Assembly: GCA_029851415.1 (NCBI GenBank)
Contig: CM056742.1
Span: 88,898,748 to 88,962,747, forward strand
DNA: 64,000 nucleotides
From: Eretmocerus hayati
Lineage: Eukaryota > Arthropoda > Insecta > Hymenoptera > Aphelinidae
Direction: 5' to 3'
Positions 57,385 through 64,000 of the stretch are shown here, in pieces. Positions within the stretch are counted from its first letter, which is position 1. Every line of letters starts with the position of its first letter. The notes beneath the pieces were generated by a model. That model was not told where the DNA came from and did no database searches. It saw only the letters and a program-made list of their open reading frames with translations. Both the position numbers and the translations under genes were made by a program.

Positions 57385-59791
57385 AAAGGAGCTGTTGCAA
57401 ATAAGGCCAAATCTGCTCCAGAGAATTTGGACTCCAGGTTGCACTGAAATGCGTGTTTTGGGTGTCTGAATATGCATATAAATTTTTTCCGCGTTAAACC
57501 AAAGCGTCTCCCAGTAGTGGGCAAAAAGGTGCCCCATTCAAAATACACGTGGAACGCACTTTCTAGCGTCCCTCTCAAAATTGGCCCAATGGACTATAAC
57601 GGCTCCAATGAGGATCTGTTCTTGAACAGAAAATACAACTTTTAGGGGTTTTTTCATGGACGGGAAATGATGTGCTGGTACCGAAAAACCACTTGAGAGA
57701 TGGAAAATGCGGATCTTTCATTCTAAAACCGGGGAATACCCGAACGGAGTGGGATTAATCGAAAAGTTGCAGAGGACCAAAGTTGTAGATCATGTTCTAA
57801 GCTTCCATTTGGCATCGGTTTTTTATGCATGTATTGGTTGGGGGTTCCCAAAAAACGACCAAAAGTCGTAAAAAACCATATTTATTGGATTTCTTGGCGA
57901 TCTCGGGGTGAAAATGGACTGACAAACTATCATATCTTGTAGATCTCATCAAAATACACATTTTTGGTTCCCATAATTTTTTCGAAAAAACGCACCAGAT
58001 TCGAGTTTATAGCGAAAAAGTGCCGGAAATAGGCACTCTCCAACGTTCTCACGCAAAATACTCGAAAAACGCAAATGGAAACCCTATATAATAATTGCGT
58101 GAAAAGTTGCTTTTTTTCGTGTACTTCAAAATGAAAAAAAAATTCATAGCGTTCCGATGTTCCTGCTTCGAGGAATATGCATTCTTATGCCAGATAACAA
58201 GTTTGAGTGGATAAATTCATGGTTCCAGCATGCTATATGCAATTCTACGTCAATGAGTCATACAACTACATCAAACGGACATGCAAAATCACCAATTTTC
58301 ATCCACGATCATCATTCGGAGCTATATAAGGTTATGATAAGGATCGAATCTTTGAACACCAGGATTGTAACATTAGAAAGGACTCCTTTATTCTGAGAAG
58401 AACGAGAAACGTCCATTCTCTCTCCCTGACGAGATGGCATATGGTTCCCATTTGATTATTTGGAGAGCTTTGATTTTGAGAAAGAAAGGAGCCCTCTTAA
58501 GACATATCTCGCTATGATATCTGTTTTTTTTGGAACCCGCCAAAATTATGAGGACCACGGATGCGTATCCAGGAATGTGCATATTGGAGAAATCGTTTGA
58601 GCCTCTGTTGCGAGTGACTCGAGGTATTATGATTTTTGGGCTATTTGCGATTTTTTTAGAGGGAGAAGGTTTGAATCGGGGATTTACATCTACCAACGTA
58701 CGAATTCACACAATATCAACAGATTTTGGCAGCTGCGACTTCCGGGGAACCCATGTGCGTGCAAGCTTGCCAGTGTTGGGCCTTGACAAATGAGGAATTC
58801 CAATAGCACCGGAGAATTTTGATGGATGTGCCTAGTTTCCGGGATATTCTACGGCTCTGAACGGTGATCGTGGATGAAAATCGGTGATTTTGCATGTCCG
58901 ATTGATGTAGTTGTATGACTCATTGACGTAGAATTGCATATAGCATGCTGGAACCATGAATTTATCCACTCAAACTTGTTATCTGGCATAAAAATGCATA
59001 TTCCTCGAAGCAGGAACATCGGAACGCTATGAATTTTTTTTTCATTTTAAAGTACACAAAAAAGGGCAACTTTTCACGCAATTATTATATAGGGTTTCCA
59101 TTTGCGTTTTTCGAATATTTTGCGTGAGAATGTTGGAGAGTGCCTATTTTCGGCACTTTTTCGCTATAAACTCGAGTCTGGTGCGTTTTTTCGAAAAAAT
59201 TATGGGGACCAAAAATGTGTACTTTGATGAGATCTACAAGATATGATAGTTTGTCAGTCCATTTTTACCCCGAGATCGCCAAGAAATCCAATAAATATGG
59301 TTTTTTACGACTTTTGGTCGTTTTTTGGGAACCCCCAACCAATACATGCATAAAAAACCGATGCCAAATGGAAGCTTAGAACATAATCTACAACTTTGGT
59401 CCTCTGCAACTTTTCGATTAATCCCACTCCGTTCGAGTATTCCCCGGTTTCAGCGTGAAAGATCCGCATTTTCTATCTCTCAAGTGGTTTTTTGGTACCA
59501 GCACATCATTTCCCGTCCATGAAAAAACCCCTAAAAGTTGTATTTTCTGTTCAAGAACAAATCCTCATTGGAGCCGTTATAGTCCATTGGGCCAATTTTG
59601 AGAGGGACGCTAGAAAGTGCGTTCCACGTGTATTTTAAATGGGACACCTTTTTGCCCACTACTGGGAGACGCTTTGGTTTGACGTGGAAAAAATTCATAT
59701 GCATATTCAGACACCCAAAACACGCATTTCAGTGCAACCTGGAGTCCCAATTCTCTGGAGCAGATTTGGCCTTATTTGCAACAGCTCCTTT
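57385..59791. mobile_element. 2.4-kb foldback element
   Basis: AAAGGAGCTGTTGCAAATAA (57385) pairs with its inverse at the right end (59791). Arms of ~940 bp (57385-58330 and 58850-59791) remain very similar, e.g. GAGGAATATGCATTCTTATG against its inverse near 59000. The ~520-bp spacer (58330-58850) has no domain. The same family is represented distantly at 47400-48060. No transposase or clear target duplication. Confidence 0.85.
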
Positions 59792-59849
59792 GTGAATAGT
59801 GCTGAAGCAGATGGTGAATGGATAAATTCCTCGATCTTGATGTAGCAGT

Positions 59850-61425
59850 GTGAGAGACTGATTTTCTAGCGGGGTATCAAGTTTTTTATCTGTGCACAAT
59901 AAGAAAACTCGGAGTGGCTCTTTCGATCAGGGGTGATAAATTACACTTCATGAGGCTTGTGTGGATTGATTCATCATTGAGCCTTGTCAATTTGGTATGA
60001 CAGTCTTTGTAGATCATGGAGCATCCAAAAAAAGATTTGACGAGATAAAGAAGATCATTTTCACTTGAAAACAATCACACAGGTTTTGTGTGTTTTAACT
60101 GCTCTTGATTCATTCTCTTGATCATGAACTCTTTCATTTTATTTGTTGATCACAAAGAATCAACAGTCATATCCCACTACACGCCATGTCCTACTAAACC
60201 GTCCCAGGTATTGCGTAGAACTCTACTTGACTGGTTCAAATGAGATCATTGATAATTGACTTATGGTCTGCAATGTATCACAAAGTAGGGATAGTTGAGT
60301 AGAAGATAGTTGAATGGAATATAAATGCATCAGAGCCTTCTGAATTTTAATTGGTAATAGCTTGGGTCTTAAGGCACAATTACCGATATGGTTGACATCG
60401 CCTTAGGAAGAGTTAGCGTTGATCCAAGGTTAATTCGTATCTTCTTCACACATCTATTCTGCAACAACTCATACGGCTGTTCTTGAGTACAAGTACATAC
60501 ATGATTTTATTTCAAATTTGCCTCTGAAAAATTTTCATGGGTTCAACTCATCTTGAGTGATTGAAAATTCTGAATCAAGTGTGTGGAACTACATTATTCT
60601 CAAAACATAAAATATGAGTCAGTATTAAATGTTGAAATTTGTGACACTGAAAGGAAGCGTCAGAATGAATTTGATGTGAAGTGAGATCTCTTCAATCGTT
60701 CGGAGCATGTTATTCCGCTTCTACTCCACTGAATTGACTCCATCGATGGGTCATTCTGAGGAGATTTGAGTCAACTATTGATCGAAACTATTTTCGAGAC
60801 CTAAAATTCACGCACATGCACAGAAAATTCGAATCTTGTCAGGAATTTTCTCCGATTCTGATCAATCGGTTGTGGAGATTCTACGGATAAGCGTGGATTC
60901 TGAACCTTAGAACTAAATAGGATCCATAACTGGCTCAATATTCTTCAGAATGACCTATTTGTGAAATCGATATAATGGAGTGTGATCAAAGTTACACATG
61001 AAACGGTAGGAAAGATCGTCGATCTCTTTCTCATCTCACAGATTTGATACGCTAGGTCTTTTCTTCTTCTTTCAACAATGGTAGCTGCGGTCCCTCTGAA
61101 TCAAACTGACTCGAGAAAGACGCTCTCTTCCATGAAAATCGTACCATCGGTTAGAAATAGCTGCAAATGCAGAGGAACAGGCGAATCCGCGAGAGATATG
61201 ACTCATGTTACTTGACGAAAATCTGCTAAATAAAACGACTTTCAATGAGTTCAAGCATCTCTCACATTCAAAAGATTCTCAGTAAGGCCATCTCTGATAT
61301 GTCATAGTATCGTACACAAACAATGGCAATGGCTGCAAGAATTTACGAGGGAATTTGATGGGGTGGAGATGCAATTTTTCGGGTGTTTCCGCGTACTAGG
61401 AGATTTCTGGGAGGTTGTGTTAGTC
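59850..61425. other. No feature recognised
   Basis: Stop-rich sequence without repeats or motifs that I can support. Confidence 0.4.
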
Positions 61426-61428
61426 GAA

Positions 61429-63518
61429 CAAGAGTAATTTCACGTCATCTCAGCAAGGTTTTCTCCGACCATTCTTTCACCTTCCATAGTTTTTTTCCGT
61501 TTTATAGTGTTGAGATAAGATGGTTCCAATAGTTCTGGGGTTGTAATTTTTTTGCATTGCCCAGGTCCTTCTGAAAGATTCTGCTGTAAATTCAGAGTTC
61601 GAACTATTGACTCGGCAGTTTGCCCATAGCTTTGGGCTCCTCCTATCAATCGCAATTCTGTTTGCGGCATTGAAAAGATGGCTCATTCTCCTTCCAATCC
61701 ACTCCCTGCGAAATCATCTCAATGCCTTCTTGGTTCTTCCCAGACCCAAAATAACCTTGAAACACAGTCCAGACCAGAACTTCTTTGACGTGTCGAAAAA
61801 ATTTATCCCCAATTGTTCTCGATTGGTATCGTTGGAATCTATATGTAGAAGAATTCTGGAGGATTATTTTTGAGTTATGGCCCCCTTGAAATTTTTTTGT
61901 GCGTTTAAGAGTCAAAAGATTTGCAAAATGATTTTTCATGGAGCCGGAGTTCTCTGGAGAGCTCTTAATTTGGTTTTATCGTATTTGCCGAGTCACTAGA
62001 CATCGGAAAAACATTCTTTGAGCATCACCACACAGGTTAGAACAAACACTCAGTTTGAGAGTCGTCAAAACACTGGAAAAGTATTTTCAAAGCACATTAT
62101 TGAACAGAAAATCGCCTTATCAGCATGCCCATCAAGTTTTGGGCCAGTGAAATTGTTTTCAAACGATAGTCCTTGAAATTTCCTTCAAAATGACTTGTTA
62201 TTGAAGTCAATTCGATGAACTAGAGTTGGATTTGCAGCTCTTCAAATCAAAACAATCTCTCAAGAATGGAATCTGTTGGCCCTACGAAGCGTTCTCGTGG
62301 TTTCAGAGACTTTTTGGCAGCTGCGTGCCACCCGATTTGACTAAATCGACTTCGGCAATAGGTTAATCAGAAGAAAATTGACCCAGTTATAAAAATGGCA
62401 TTAAGAGCATAGGACGGGTTCCATGGGCAGGAGAATTACGTTCAACGAACCATATTCAATGTCTCTGTCTCTCTTTCTTAAACGAAGATTTCCTGACAAT
62501 GAGACCCACCTTATGCTCCTGATACCATCTCCAACCTGGAGCTCTAGCTGGATCAATTTCCTTCAGAATAACCTGTTGCTGGGGTCGATTTAGACGAATT
62601 GGGTGTCACACAGCTGCCAAAGAGTCCCTGAAGCCATAAGGACGCTCTGTAGGGCTCACAGAACTTATTCTCGACATTTTTTTTTGGTCCAAAAGGCTGC
62701 GAATCCAACTCTAGTGCATCATTTTGACTTTTATAATGGGTCATTTCGAAGAATAATTTCAAGGGCTATTATTTGAGATTAGTTTCACGAGCCTAAAACC
62801 TTATGGGCATGCTGATGGAGTTATTTTCTGCTCAAAAATGTGCTTCAAAAATACTTTTCCAGAGTGTTTTGATGATATTCAAACACTCAGATGATGCTGA
62901 AAAAATATATTTTCAATGTGAAATGACTCGGCAAACACGATAGAACCAAATTCAGAGCTTTCCAAAGAACTTCTGGTACATGAAAGATCATTTTGCAAAT
63001 TTTTTGACGACGAAACGCACAATTCCAACGAAGCCATAAAATGTAAAGCTCGAATATAATGCTCCGAAATTTTTCTACGTGTAGACACCAACAATACCAA
63101 TCGAAAAAAAAAGAATCAAAAATAATTCGTTTTTGACACGTCAAAAAATTTATGGTCTACACTGTGATTTAAGGTTATTTTGAGGATTGATTTTAAGGTT
63201 ATCTGGGAAGGACCTAAACGGCCTTAGAAAGATTTCGCCGGTAGTGTATCGGAAGGTTTTTGAGCCCTCTTTTGGATGCCGCAGACAGAATTGCGATTGG
63301 TAGGAGCAGTCCAAAGCTTATGGGCAAATTGCCAAGTCGATGTTCGGAATCCTGAATTCATAGCAGAATTGCTCAGATAGGCCTGGCCAACGCAGAAAAA
63401 TTCCAACCCCAGAACTATTGGAACCATCTTTTTTCAACACCATGAAACGGAAGAAAAACTATGGAAGGTAGGAAAATGGTCGGAGAAAACCTTCCTGAGT
63501 TGACGCCGAATTACTCAC
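61429..63518. mobile_element. 2.1-kb foldback element, diverged arms
   Basis: GAGTAATTTCACGTCATCTC (61432) pairs with the inverse near 63515, TGGTTCCAATAGTTCTGGGG (61521) pairs exactly with 63407-63426, and GAGTTGGATTTGCAGC pairs with ~62700. Arms of ~900 bp surround a loop of about 200 bp at 62,370-62,580 (centre 62,473). Scattered mismatches and indels show that it is old. No coding capacity. Confidence 0.82.
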
Positions 63519-63539
63519 AAATTGCTGTCCGAGCAGTCT

Positions 63540-64000
63540 CTCGACGCATGGCCGAAACTGTATTGCCGAATAATCAGCCCAGATATACTTTGCGACGCAC
63601 AGTGTGGCCGTTACGACGCGAGGACAATCCCAAACACCTAGAAAAGAATCAAACCCGCCAATGCTCGAATGCTCGGGCCAGATATGTTCTGTCGGGGCTC
63701 AAATCGATTCCGGGTCCGAGAAGAGCAATCGAATTTGTGATATACCGATGTTCGGACAAGATATTCTGCAGGAAAAGGATAATCCCCGAAACCTAGACGG
63801 CAATCGAACCCGCAGATGCCCGGATGTTCGGACAAGATTTCCTGCGGGAAAAAATGGACTCACATTATAGGGACGCATCCAAACCCGCGAATACTCGGGT
63901 ACTTGGATCAGATATTCGGCAGCGGAAGGGCGAACCCCATCACCTAACAGCGCAGAAGAACCCGTGAATGCCTGGATGCTGGGATCACATATTCTAAGGG
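63540..64000. repeat. Degenerate ~80-100-bp tandem array, runs off the window
   Basis: Phrases AATGCTCGAATGCTCGGGCC, GATGCCCGGATGTTCGGACA and CGGACAAGATATTCTGC-AGG recur together with ATCCCCGAAACCTAGA. The array continues beyond the window end. Confidence 0.65.

Overview
This window looks like intergenic, repeat-dense (heterochromatin-like) DNA of a metazoan, most probably an arthropod. I base that on a BEL/Pao LTR retrotransposon of the type common in insects, an intron-containing gene of a DDE-like protein family that I recall from arthropods and cnidarians, an arthropod-style TCAGTT initiator inside the LTR, many non-autonomous DNA transposons with target-site duplications, and the absence of any bacterial gene organisation. 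I could not support a single intact host protein-coding gene. Species cannot be fixed from the sequence alone.

Layout. 0-3.3 kb: a ~550-bp tandem repeat and a 0.8-kb palindrome. 3.5-5.2 kb: a TIR-bounded element filled with a short A/T-rich array. 5.9-8.65 kb: a 12-bp-period CGATCG array organised in ~160-bp higher-order units and broken by two transposon insertions. 8.65-11.6 kb: degenerate repeats and unassigned sequence. 11.6-12.0 kb: a composite hAT-type MITE with a perfect 8-bp target duplication. 13.0-14.5 kb: a ~605-bp tandem repeat. 14.5-16.5 kb: several hairpin elements. 17.1-20.7 kb: a 3.6-kb DNA transposon with 24-bp inverted ends and a candidate CCTGG duplication, carrying a decayed, intron-containing DDE-like transposase gene. 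21.8 kb: a tRNA-like pol III promoter unit. 23.3-29.6 kb: a 6.3-kb foldback structure whose 1.2-kb inverted arms enclose a CGCGTACGCG-rich satellite, itself hit by three smaller elements. 31.1-36.4 kb: two further foldbacks and a TA-flanked MITE. 36.6-45.9 kb: a complete-ended but inactive BEL/Pao element on the minus strand, with a duplicated integrase. 46-51 kb: repeats. 51.3-54.8 kb: an inverted ~357-bp satellite array. 54.9-57.3 kb: more CGCGTACGCG sequence. 57.4-59.8 and 61.4-63.5 kb: two more ~2-kb foldbacks. 63.5 kb to the end: a short-period array.

The main theme is inverted structure. At least nine separate long palindromes or foldbacks (0.3-6.3 kb) lie in 64 kb, several of them with satellite-like loops. 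Insertions can be ordered because array consensus sequences or a paralogous repeat preserve the empty sites (25.6, 26.77 and 36.6 kb). The two most promising items for follow-up are the 17.1-20.7 kb transposon, which I cannot place in a named superfamily, and the satellite-cored giant foldback at 23.3-29.6 kb. All coordinates of degenerate repeats are estimates by eye; those of LTRs, TIRs and target duplications were counted base by base.
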